Origin: Liolophura sinensis
Lineage: Eukaryota > Mollusca > Polyplacophora > Chitonida > Chitonidae
Reading direction: 5' to 3'
Assembly: GCF_032854445.1 (NCBI RefSeq)
Contig: NC_088296.1
Span: 3,001,246 to 3,065,245, forward strand
Length of the DNA stretch: 64,000 nt
In this document: in pieces, positions 49,205 to 60,300 of the stretch
Layout: the number at the start of each line of letters is the position of its first letter
How positions within the stretch are numbered: position 1 is the first letter of the stretch
Notes under the pieces: model-generated
Seen by the model: only the letters and a program-made list of their open reading frames with translations
Databases searched by the model: none
What the model was told of the DNA's origin: nothing
Made by a program: the position numbers and the translations under genes

Positions 49205-49458
49205 TTGGTCAAGGTGGTTATCACGCCAGTGCGGCGCAATGACCCAGGAGCCTGTCACCAATGCTGTTGCTGGGAGTTCATGTCCAGCTCATCCCGGCTT
49301 CTCTGACGGTACGTACGATGATCTGTCAGCAACTGGCAGTTGGTCGTGGGTTTCGCCCAGGCTCTTCTTGGTTTCCTCTCACCATAATGGTGATCGCCGT
49401 CATTTAAGTGAAATATTCTTGAGTACGGCTAAAGCACCAATCAACAAAATAAAAATAT
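49205..49458 (+). mobile_element. SINE family 1, near full length
   Basis: Body from 'cgcaatgacccaggagcctg' to 'agtgaaatattcttgagtac' and a tail. Confidence 0.88.
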
Positions 49459-49994
49459 AGCCTGTGTAGTTGTAACCAGAAGAGAGGGTTGCTCTTTTCT
49501 CACTGTTAGTCCATCGAATGAACAATATGTTAATATCTTTATATTTCTGAAAAGAAATGGGATAGGAATAAAATTTGCTGCTTCAGCACTGCCATTATCC
49601 TGCATCAGACAAAATTCTCGGCTTTTCACAGGACAACAATGGTCACGAGGGGAGCAGATATTACCGAATCCCGCTGATGACCTCAAATGTGTCTGCTGAG
49701 AAGGTTATCTCCCTTTGTTTTGTTGTGAATAGAACAGTCACATTGCTGAAGCGATTCACCTATACATCAATCTTCTGCACTGAATTGATGGGTCTGTAGG
49801 ATAAATTTGTTACATAGTTACTCAGTAATAGGATGTGTAAATTAAGGTCTCATATTGAACATTGACACCTTTGTTTATATTTGCATATCCTATCACTGAG
49901 TGACCATGCAACTGATAATATTTGTCCAAACAATTAAACTATCGGGCATTCAAGTAGTCCAGCATGAAGTTCGCCCTGAAATCGGATCTACTTG

Positions 49995-50300
49995 TCTTCC
50001 ACCAATATATTGCCTTGGTGGACAAACAGAGCGTCGCCTTGAAGTCGGGAGTCACAGGATCAAAACCTGGTCAGGTCATGCCAAAGACTAAAAATGATAG
50101 TTGTTGTTGCCTCGCTTGACACTTGTAGGTTAGAGCAAGGAAACATGAATGGATGGCTTGGTGCCGGTATAATGTGACTGGATGGGATGTCATGTCTGGT
50201 GTCTTCAGCATGATACTCCAGTGGCTAATGACTCCTCGTCGTCATATAACTGAAAAATTGATTAGTACAGCATTAAACACCAGGCGTTTATTCATTTGTC
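49995..50300 (+). mobile_element. SINE family 2 related copy
   Basis: Same body as the copy at 29690 ('gagcaaggaaa', 'ggtataatgtgactgg') and end 'cctcgtcgtcatataactga'. Confidence 0.78.
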
Positions 50301-50557
50301 CCCATATCCGATCTCCTTGTCTTCCATCAATATTGGATGGTACTGGAGGACATGGAGCTTCCTTGGTGGGTGAAAACATGTCAAGGAAGAAAAGTTTGTC
50401 ATTTCTGCTACAGGTCTACTTATTTGAGGTGGCTTCAGAAGTTGATGCACAAGGTGAATGGGACATATAGCAATTGGTTGAAAGCCCGAGTCTTTAACCT
50501 AGATTATTGTCCATAAGTCCATGTAAATACTTGTCAATTTGAAAAGATTATAGAGTA

Positions 50558-51178
50558 AAACCAGAGCTGTGACAACATTGCTATAGGCAATGCAGAAAAC
50601 CAGAGCTGTGACAACATTGCTATAGCGATGCATAAAACCAGAGCTATGACAACATTGCTATAGGCGATGCATAAACCAGAGCTGTGACAACATTGTCATA
50701 GGCAATGCAGAAAACCAGAGCTGTGACAACATTGCCATAGTCGATGCATAAAACTAGAGCTGTGACAACATTGCTATAGCGATGCATAAAACCAGAGCTG
50801 TGACAACATTGCTATAGGCAATGCATAAAACCAGAGCTGTGACAACATTGCTATAGTCGGTGCATAAAACCAGAGCTGTGACAACATTGCTATAGTCGAT
50901 GCATAAAACCAGAGCTGTGACAACATTGCTATAGGCAATGCAGAAAACCAGAGCTGTGACAACAGTGCTATAGCGATGCATAAAACCAGAGTTGTGACAA
51001 CAGTGCTATAGGGATGCATAAATCCAGAGCTGTGACAACATTGCCATAGGCAATGCAGAAAACCAGAGCTGTGACAACATTGCTATAGTCGATGCATAAA
51101 ACCAGAGCTGTGACAACATTGCCATAGGCGATGCATTAAACCAGAGCTGTGACAACAGTGCTGTATGTGATGCAAAAA
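50558..51178. repeat. About 39-41 bp minisatellite, about 16 copies
   Basis: Units of 'aaccagagctgtgacaacat' + 'tgctataggcgatgcata' with variable linker (tagcg, taggcg, tagtcg). Confidence 0.93.
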
Positions 51179-51430
51179 CTCGTGAGCTTTCCTACCAATC
51201 TATCTCTTAACTGTGTGGAAGCAGGTCATGGGCCAGATCCAAGTGAATAAAATGGGTTGTTTGTCTAGAACTCATTGGAAGACCACTTCTCATCCAAAAT
51301 ATGTACTGTAATTCTACCTTTTCATATGTTTGCAAGGTGTTATTAAAGCATATTCTGAAGACATTATTCTGTGTAGACTAATAAATTAGCTTTCAAGTGT
51401 GTGTACATAAATACTGTGTCTTCTTGTAGC

Positions 51431-52102
51431 AGGGCTGGAGGTACCCATAGGTAAAGTTGAGAAAAGAACTCACTTCTTAGTAAACACTGGCTGGTCATTG
51501 TGTTTGAACACTGGAGGTACCCATAGGTAAAGTTGAGAAAAGAACTCACTTCTTACTAAACACTGGCTGGTCATTGTGTTTGAACACTGGAGGTACCCAT
51601 AGGTAAAGTTGAGAAAAGAACTGACTTCTTAGTAAACACTGGCTGGTCATTGTGTTTGAACACTGGAGGTACCCGTAGATAAAGTTGAGAAAATAACTCA
51701 CTTCTTAGTAAACACTGGCTGGTCATTGTGTTTGAACACTGGAGGTACCCATAGGTAAAGTTGAGAAAAGAACTCACTTCTTAGTAAACACTGGCTGGTC
51801 ATTGTGTTTGAACACTGGAGGTACCCGTAGGTAAAGTTGAGAAAAGAACTCACTTCTTAGTAAACACTGGCTGGTCATTGTGTTTGAACACTGGAGGTAC
51901 CCATAGGTAAAGTTGAGAAAAGAACTCACTTCTTAGTAAACACTGGCTGGTCATTGTGTTTGAACACTGGAGGTACCAGTAGGTAAAGTTGAGAAAAGAA
52001 CTCACTTCTTAGTAAACACTGGCTGGTCATTGTGTTTGAACACTGGAGGTACCCATAGGTAAAGTTGAGAAAAGAACTCACTTCTTCGTAAACACTGGCT
52101 TA
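51431..52102. repeat. 76-bp minisatellite, nearly 9 copies
   Basis: Units of 'cactggaggtacccataggt' ... 'aaacactggctggtcattgt'; repeat marks at 51481, 51557 and 51633. Copies are nearly identical, suggesting recent expansion. Confidence 0.95.
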
Positions 52103-52991
52103 ATACAACACAGTAAAATTGATGTAGCTATGATACGATGTCACCATTTTGGCTATAAAGGCAACCCCACCTTTTAGTGTGGATTTTCTTTACATGCCAA
52201 AATCATATCAGATCAGCATGTAATAGTAGAATTCTCTCCCGGGAGTTCTCATTTAACGTCTATACATGAACAGAGAGGCCCACTTAGCTAAAACCCAGAC
52301 AAATCAAAAACACACATCAGAGATTGTATTGAAAACAGTATTTTATGTGATGAATTTACATATAAACAAAGTAATTTGTTTTCTGCTCCTTTTTTCTTTA
52401 CATGATTTAAAATACATGATGAAATTGACGATTATTACCTGCAACTAACAAATTACCTGTGATTACTCAAAGGACTACCAGAGCCCAGGTATCAAACTGA
52501 CAGGATTTTTTAGTGACTTTGAACTTCAAGTACCCCAAATGACCTAAAATTTCGCCCAACAAAATGCATCTTTGGAGGCAAATAAATGTCCTAAGATATT
52601 ACCTTCAGAGCTGAGACTAACACTTTCCAAACAAACCTGAGAAAATCTTTTTTAAAATCACTAAAACTCTCTGAATCTGGAAAGATTAGCAGCTTAGGCG
52701 TGGAGGAAATTACTGGTCATTCATGGTATTTGTTATTACAAACTGCAAAAAAAGCTAAAATGCCCCAAAATGACACGTAATCTTGAAACGTAACAGTGAT
52801 TATTCAACTCGTATAAAAAAAATGACAAACAACTGTTCCCTGACTAACTGCTAAAAGATCAAAAATTGTCTTTCATTGACATATGCTCTTAAAATGACTG
52901 ATAAACTTCTACGAAAGGTGTAAAACAGACAGCTAAAATGTCCATCACTGGCACATCATCTCTGTAACAAGGAGACGGTTAATCTTGAGTG
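52103..52991. other. No gene recognised
   Basis: Unassigned AT-rich sequence between two minisatellites. Confidence 0.5.
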
Positions 52992-53250
52992 AATTGGCCA
53001 TGACAAACTGCACACATAATCAAATGGCCATGACAAACTGAACACATAACCAACTGCCCATGACAAACTGAACACATAACCAATTGGCCATGACAAACTA
53101 AACAAATCACCAATTTGCCATGACAAACTGAACACATAACCAACTGGCCATGACAAACTGGACACGTAACCAATTGGCTTTGACAAACTGAACACATAAC
53201 CGATTGGCCATGACAAACTAAACACATCACCGATTGCCCATGACTGAACA
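52992..53250. repeat. 30-bp minisatellite, about 9 copies
   Basis: Units of 'ccatgacaaactgaacacat' + 'aaccaattgg'. Confidence 0.93.
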
Positions 53251-53569
53251 CATAACCAGAAATAGCTTTGCCGTTCCTTGCTTATTTTTTTGTAAGTAAT
53301 ATACTGAAATGAAGACACACTAAATTAAAACTTGACAACATGTTCCATAATATTTCAAATCTCAACTTAATAATCCTCCCCTCGATTCATTGCTGAATTC
53401 TGGTACAAGTGAAAGACAGAAGAACAGGCAGTTATGCCGTCAACAATATCCATCTCACTTTTAGCCAGACGAATGAACACAAACCATTTTCTGGACGTAA
53501 CTCGCTATGGTCTTTTAGACAATTTCTATTTTCACCAGCTGCAGAAATGCTAAAACAAGCAAGTTCTGA

Positions 53570-53627
53570 TTGATTTCTTTATTTATTTGGTTTGAGTTTT
53601 ACGCCATACTCAAGAATATACAGGGAA
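53570..53627 (-). mobile_element. SINE family 1, 3' end only
   Basis: TTTA tail plus 'ttacgccatactcaagaata'. Confidence 0.75.
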
Positions 53628-54680
53628 GGAGTCCTTAGACACACCTATCCTCCACAGACAACAAAAGTTTGACAGTACATTTATGGAGTTTGAGGGTACA
53701 TTTGTGGAGTTCAAGGGGCATCATTTACTATGTCATCGTAAAACTAACAAATTTTAACTACTGGTGCATGTAATATAAAAAATAAGCCCTGACAATTTGC
53801 GATAGCTCTAGCACATGCCCATAAACATTCTACACGTAGATAATCTCATAGTCACCTTTGCCTGATTGAGCTTGTGTTGAAAAAAAAAAAAAAAAAAAAA
53901 ACATTGAGTAAGAATTTGTAGTTTTTGTACAAACCAACATCGAACCTTCACAAGTGTCACAGTGCATGTTTGAATCATCGCCTACATTGAAACATCTGAA
54001 GGTTAATGATTTCTTGGTGGAAAGTCGCCTTCAGTTGGCGACTAATACTAGACAGACTACGTGTATACTTATACTATTGTTAAAAAAAATTACTACACTG
54101 TACAACATATCTACATAATACATAATAACTGTAATACGGACATTTGTGTTTTGATTTACAGTACGTTCTGGTCATACCTACATCTATATAACACATGGTG
54201 ATGAGCACTGGTCATGCTAGAAGAGGGTGGGGAGGGGTGGGGGGTGCTTGTGGGGTGGGGTCACAGACTGACCATTATATTACCATTGCTACAGCCACCC
54301 TATACCTTAATAAACAGCACCCCTGACAATACAATATTGTATTGAGTACAATAGACACGCATGAAGTATTTTATATACAAATAGCCATATCATTTTTAGA
54401 TATACATTTAGAAAATCTGCATACAAATTATAATTAGGATATTTTCAAATATCTTTGGAAGAAAAAGAAATACCACTTACACTGATAGTTGCACATTCAT
54501 AGGTGAGATTTGCCGAAAACACCTTTACAGGTTAATGTACGTTGTCACACACCTGGCTACAGCCATGGTGGACATAGGCGTGTAAAAAACTGAACTGAAT
54601 GAGGCAAGTAAGATAGACTGGGGTAGTGTCACCATAGTGGTGTCCATGTGGTCTGTCAGTCTGATACTCATCATTCCTGA
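53628..54680. other. No gene recognised
   Basis: Contains a poly-A run near 53880 and the G-rich tract at 54222. Confidence 0.5.
54222..54264 (+). other. G-rich tract with G-quadruplex potential
   Basis: GAGGGTGGGGAGGGGTGGGG is followed by further G3-G4 runs; at least four G runs of three or more within 25 bases. Confidence 0.7.
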
Positions 54681-54880
54681 TTCAGCTACATGTATGCGAT
54701 ATTTGACTTATTTGGACATCCGAATTCAGCTACATGGATGATTTTGGGCTCGCTTGGACACCCAGATTCAGCTACAAGACTCATTCGGATACCCAGTATT
54801 TCAGTACAGCGGTCTTATATACCTGGAAAATACATGCAGCAGACTCCTTGGACACCTTGATTCAGCTATAAGACACTTTC
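54680..54880. repeat. Decayed tandem 'gattcagctacatg...tggacacc' repeat
   Basis: Five or so diverged copies of a 40-50 bp phrase with 'attcagcta' and 'ggacacc'; boundaries unclear. Confidence 0.5.
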
Positions 54881-55097
54881 TACACAAGGCCCTCGAAAGT
54901 TTGATGCGGACCAAGTATGAGACATAACTGGACACCACAAAGGAGACCATATAATACAGAGCATGTATTTGTACAAAAGATATGCCTGAGAGATTCACAC
55001 ACTGCTCTATAACTGATTTGCACAACTGAATACCATAATGGCATATTCAATCTGACACTCCATTTCATGGATTAAACTGCTGAAAATGGACTCTTCT

Positions 55098-55600
55098 GGA
55101 CACCTCCTTACTGCAAGTAGACAGAGCTGGATGATTTTGGACACCTCCTTACTGCAAGTAGGCAGAGCTGGATGATTTTGGACACCTCCTTACTGCAAGT
55201 AGGCAGAGCTGGATGATTCTGGACGTTCCCTTACTGCAAGTAGGCAGAGCTGGATGGCTTTGGACACTCCCTTACTGCAGGTAGGCAGAGCTGGATGATT
55301 TTGGACACTCCCATGCTGAAAGTAGGCAGAGCTGGATGGTTTTGGACATTCCCTTATTGCAAGTAGGAAGAGCTGGATGATTTTGGACACTCCCTTTCTG
55401 CAAGTAGGAAGAGCTGGATGATTTTGGACACTCCCTTTCTGCAAGTAGGCAGAGCTGGATGGTTTTGGACATTCCCTTATTGCAAGTAGGCAGAGCTGGA
55501 TGATTTTGGACACTCGCTTTCTGCAAGTAGGCAGAGCTGGATGGTTTTGGACATTCCCTTATTGCAAGTAGGCAGAGCTGGATGATTTTGGACACTCCAC
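55098..55600. repeat. 42-bp minisatellite, 12 copies
   Basis: Units of 'ggacactcccttactgcaag' + 'taggcagagctggatgattt', repeat marks at 55099, 55141 and 55183. Confidence 0.95.
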
Positions 55601-57213
55601 ATGCAGAGCCTTCTGAGCACTTCATTTTGCTATCCATAATCCTCAACAATGCACCAATACTTCAATTCAGCTATAAATAGCACAAAATTTTTATCAAAAT
55701 TTGGCAGTACAAAAACCCCTGGTCTAATGTAACATCTATCAGCAACAGTGTACATTTTAAAAGGCTAACAATACTGCTGAATTCAAGTTTAAGACTTTGT
55801 GGTTTTATAAAACATGACCTCTCAACTACTAGTGTGTACCTAATCAAAACACCCGTTATTTAGTTTTTTGAATTCCATCTGGCAACCCATAAATTACAGG
55901 CTGCTTCCATGTTACTGATAAGATTTTACTTAATAGCAAAAACAAAAAGTGACAAACTCCCTCTTAAAATTTCACAAATATTTCAGTTTTACCTTGCTTC
56001 TGAAGTCACTTCAATTTCAATTTTGACACAGTCTCACTGGTTTTTCATCTTTGAAGTCTGAAGGACATGTACTTGTCATGATTTTACTGGTGTACCATGA
56101 TTCTAATACCACAACTACCTCAACATCTCCCATGTTCTTGCTGACTGAACATGGGTTTACTAATCTTGTTACACTACGAAACTCTCAGCACACCTGCAGG
56201 TGCTTTGAGAGAGAGATAGAAGATATAAGATTATCGCCACGAAAACTGTGTACCAAGTTTAGAGTGCAGGTAACCTTATGTAACAGTACCATAAGGTCTA
56301 CTGAGACTGCCCTCTTTGAATTGACTCAATGATCTCCATAACAGCAATTTGATAACTCTACAGTCCCATTAATATTCACTCAATTTCTCGAAGACTTGCA
56401 GAAACATCAACTCAATAACTCAACAACCTCCACAATTCACTCGGCACTTACATCTACAACTTTTCGAGATGTTTTTGAGACATTTGAGAAATTCGCGTCC
56501 CTGATATTGAGACAGCATAACAAAACGAAATAGAAAAAGATACTTTTCATATGTTAAATGTTGCTTGCAATCTTGATGTAACAATGGAAAAGTCAGATGG
56601 TAGCAGATGTTTTGATACGGACTGAAACAAAGATTCAGCCGTATTATGTTCTGGAGTGTCAACACCATATTGGCTCTCTATATTCACAATGTGACCGGAG
56701 GATGTACAAAGCCACGAGTCCTGTGTCATGTCCTGAAGTGTCAACACTGTGTTGTCCCTATTCACAATGTGACAGGAGCATGTACAAAGCCAGTAAATCT
56801 GTGTTCTGGAGTGTCAACACTGTGTTGTCCCTATTCACAATGTGGCAGGAGCATGTACAAAGCCAGTAGATCTGTGTCATCTCCTGAAGTGTCAACACCG
56901 TGTTGTCCCTATTCACAATGTGACAGGGGCATGTACAAAGCCAGTAGATCTGTGTCATCTCCTGAAGTGTCAACACCGTGTTGTCCCTATTCACAATGTG
57001 ACAGGGGCATGTACAAAGCCAGTAGATCTGGGTCCTGGAGTGTCAACACCGTGTTGTCCCTATTCAGAATGAGAACGGAAGCTGGGCAAAGCCACTGAAG
57101 CTAGCATGATATGGTCTTCCTAGCCTTAACTGGCATTCTGCCATATTGTGTCTTTGGTCTCGTGATCACATGCATTTGGTGTGATGTTACATGAAGGTCT
57201 TCATCCAGGAAGT
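55600..57213 (-). other. Probable 3' UTR side of the ZO-1-like gene
   Basis: Downstream of the ZO-1-like stop on the minus strand. It includes the 70-78 bp minisatellite; the polyadenylation site is not identifiable by eye. Confidence 0.45.
56645..57085. repeat. 70-78 bp minisatellite, about 6 copies
   Basis: Units of 'gtgtcaacaccgtgttgtcc' ... 'catgtacaaagccagtagat'. It ends about 130 bp from the ZO-1-like stop codon, so it probably lies in that gene's 3' UTR. Confidence 0.93.
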
Positions 57214-57320
57214 TCAGAAGTGATCCACCAGCACAGAGACACTGTTCTTCCCTACCCTGCCTGGGGCCACAGCTCCATCTAGTCCTGCTAAAGCCATGTT
57301 CTGCCACTGAGTCGGGTGAC
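57214..57320 (-). CDS. TJP1: ZO-1-like terminal exon
   Basis: Minus-strand exon after a T-rich tract ending TTTCAG. It encodes HPTQWQNMALAG...NSVSVLVDHF and stops at TGA (57214-57216), matching the WQN...SVLIDHF end of known ZO-1. The longer open frame in another register over the same DNA is not the gene. Confidence 0.95.
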
Positions 57321-60300
57321 CTGAAAAAAATAAGAGTCACAGAATGATGGACTCAGTATTTTATTACTTGACTTACTCAAAATCTTTGCACTTCTATGAT
57401 GACTGATAATTTTATTTTTGGTGAAAACTGGAGTTTGTCATAGAATTGCAGTACCACCATCACCCAAAAGCAAGCTGAGCTCATTATTTCAAGTGTTCTG
57501 TCCCTACACTGGGCGACCTTTAGGGTTTTACTGACTGAGAATCCCAAGCATATGGAAAAAAGTGATCTTCAAACAGATGTAGGAGTGCCGAAAATACCTC
57601 ATTAACCACGGCCCCAAATATAATGAGAGAGGGTTATTCTAGAAATTGAGTAAGGGAAGGTTTCTCACCACTACAAAGAGTGGTTGAGACATTACTGTAA
57701 GCTTGCATTACTTTGATTATATGCAACACAACTCACATTGCTGTGGGCTGAGGTTCAAAACCTGGGCTGGTCTTGGTTGATTTATTCAGCAGTAGAATTT
57801 GTGCACGCTTACAATCATACTTTTAGGACTGTATTCACATTACAAGAATTTAACACTACATAAAGATTCTAGTCAGTGCTGTCATTGTTTCTGACCTGTA
57901 GGGGAATCGCTTGACTTGAGGGCAAAGGACCAGCTGTCCGGGTTCACAGAAGCACAGTGGGGTAGTCTTAGTTCTACAGGCTTAGCAAACTTCAGTCCAT
58001 GAGGTCCACACATCACCAGGGGGCTGAGTAGCGTCTCACCTGAAAGGTCGTTAAGAAAAAAAATGAAATTTCTACCTTGAATGAATCAATGATTACCAGC
58101 AATATTACATGATAATACAGCATTACTGAAGTCATATTGCTGCGATCTACCCTGAATATACAAATTTCAACACTGTACCAAAAAATACACAGATGTATTT
58201 GCATAAAAAGATATTCAATATTCATTAACTTTTCCAGATTGCAGGGAATGACAAACTGATTGATCGATTGTTGCCAAATGCCACACTCAAGAATTGTTCA
58301 CCTACTGTTACCGAAGCTCTTTAGAACAGTCAGAGCTGGGAATTGTTCACCTGCTGTTACCGAAGCTCTTTAGAACAGCCAGAGCTGGGAATTGTTCACC
58401 TGCTGTTACCGAAGCTCTTTAGAACAGTCAGAGCTGGGAATTGTTCATCCGCTGTTACCAAGGCTTTTTAGGACAGTCAGAGCTGGGAATTGTTCACCTG
58501 CTGTTACCAAGGCTCTTTAGAACAGTCAGAGCTGGGAATTGTTCACCTGCTGTTACCGAAGCTCTTTAGAACAGTCAGAGCTGGGAATTGTTCACCCGCT
58601 ATTACCAATGCTCTTTAGAACAGTCAGAGCTGGGAATTGTTCACCCGCTGTTACCAAGGCTCTTTAGAACAGTCAGAGCTGGGAATTGTTCACCTGCTGT
58701 TACCAAGGCTCTTTAGAACAGTCAGAGCTGGGAATTGTTCACCCGCTGTTACCAAGGCTCTTTAGGACAATCAGAGCTGGGAATTGTTCACCCGCTGTTA
58801 TCAAGGCTCTTTAGGGCAGTCAGAGCTGGGAATTGTTCACCCGCTGTTACCAAGGCTCTTTAGAACAGTCAGAGCTGGGAATTGTTCACCTGCTGCTACC
58901 AATGCTCTTTAGGACAGTCAGAGCTGGGAATTGTTCACCCGCTGTTACCAAGGTTCTGCAGAACAATCAGAGCTGGGAATTGTTCACCTGCTGTAACCAA
59001 GGCTGTTTGGAACAGTCAGAGCTGGGAATTGTTCACCCGCTGTTACCAAGGCTCTTTAGGACAGTCAGAGCTGGGAATTGTTCACCTGCTGTTACCAAAG
59101 CTCTTTAGAACAGTCAGAGCTGGGAATTGTTCACCTGCTGTTACCAAGGCTCTGTAGAACAGTCTGAGCTGGGAATTGTTCACCTGCTATCTGGGACAGA
59201 ATGCTGCTGTCTGCAGCACTACCTGACTCAAAATTCACCATAGATTCACCTTTCTCTTTGTCACCTCTCACTCACCTTTGTCTTTATCTAGCGGGGGCAG
59301 AATGCTGCTGTCTTTGCACACCTTGAAGTACAATTCCTGCCGCACACCTTTCTGTATCGCACCTTCTGGGATAACGATACTCACACCTGTAAGAGGTAAA
59401 TTGCACATACAAATGCTGACAACACAATGTGTGGTGCTTGTGACCGGGTTGCATGCTCAGGTGTGTTCCCACATGTTTTCATTTGAGCAGTGGCAATGTG
59501 AAACTGTAAGTGCTTAGGATTCCATTAGCAAGTGGATTGCACAAGTAAACAGCCAATGTATTCTACTCTACTTAACAACCTTCATTTCCAGGCTTACATG
59601 TACTCACCTGTTTCCCTGGACTCCAGTGTCCCACCTGTGTGATCGAAAACGCCACGGGCTGTGGCCACCACAGTGTGATTCTCACCAACATCAGAGTCAT
59701 CAAACCTGGGATAGGAAACAAGGTTAACATCACAGGTCAAAGGGCTTAGACAGGTATGAGAGAATCATCAATGTCACAAAAAGGTAACCATATGACAGGT
59801 CACAGGGCTTTGACAGGTATGACCAAATGTCAAGCATTTTGTTTGATTAGTCAATTTTTAGTACAGGGTCACTTAAGGGGTTTTGTGAGATTTGTTGAAT
59901 TTCTTACTGGTCTCTGAAAACTTTAAGTGTTGACATCAGAAGTATCACTTTAAGGCCTTTTGCAGGTTAAGCTTAGATGAATCACAGTACATAAATTACT
60001 ACCGGATGTATTCTAGAGTACAGCCTCAAGTCACTCTACAATGTCCTCAGACTTCATCCTAAAATATCACCTCATTTATCATTAAAATGCCATCTCACTT
60101 CATTCTACAATGCCATTTCACTTTATTCTAGAATGTTATCTAACTTTATCCTAGAATATCACTCTATTCTACAATGCCATTTCACTTTATTCTAGAATGT
60201 TATCTAACTTTATCCTAGAATATCACTCTATTCTAGAATGCCATCACACATTATTCTAGAATGTTAACTTACTTTATCCTAGAATATCACTCTATTCTAC

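Noticed and set aside
50754-51019. Hydrophobic open frames in the 40-bp repeat
   Set aside because: Repeat-derived; no consistent frame over the whole array.
52956-53318. Open frames through the 30-bp repeat
   Set aside because: Produced by a unit length divisible by three; no domain and no start or splice context.
57101-57340. 79-codon minus-strand frame reading SPDSVAEHGFSRTRW
   Set aside because: Same DNA as the ZO-1-like terminal exon but the wrong register; the register ending SVSVLVDHF matches the family and the upstream exon phase.
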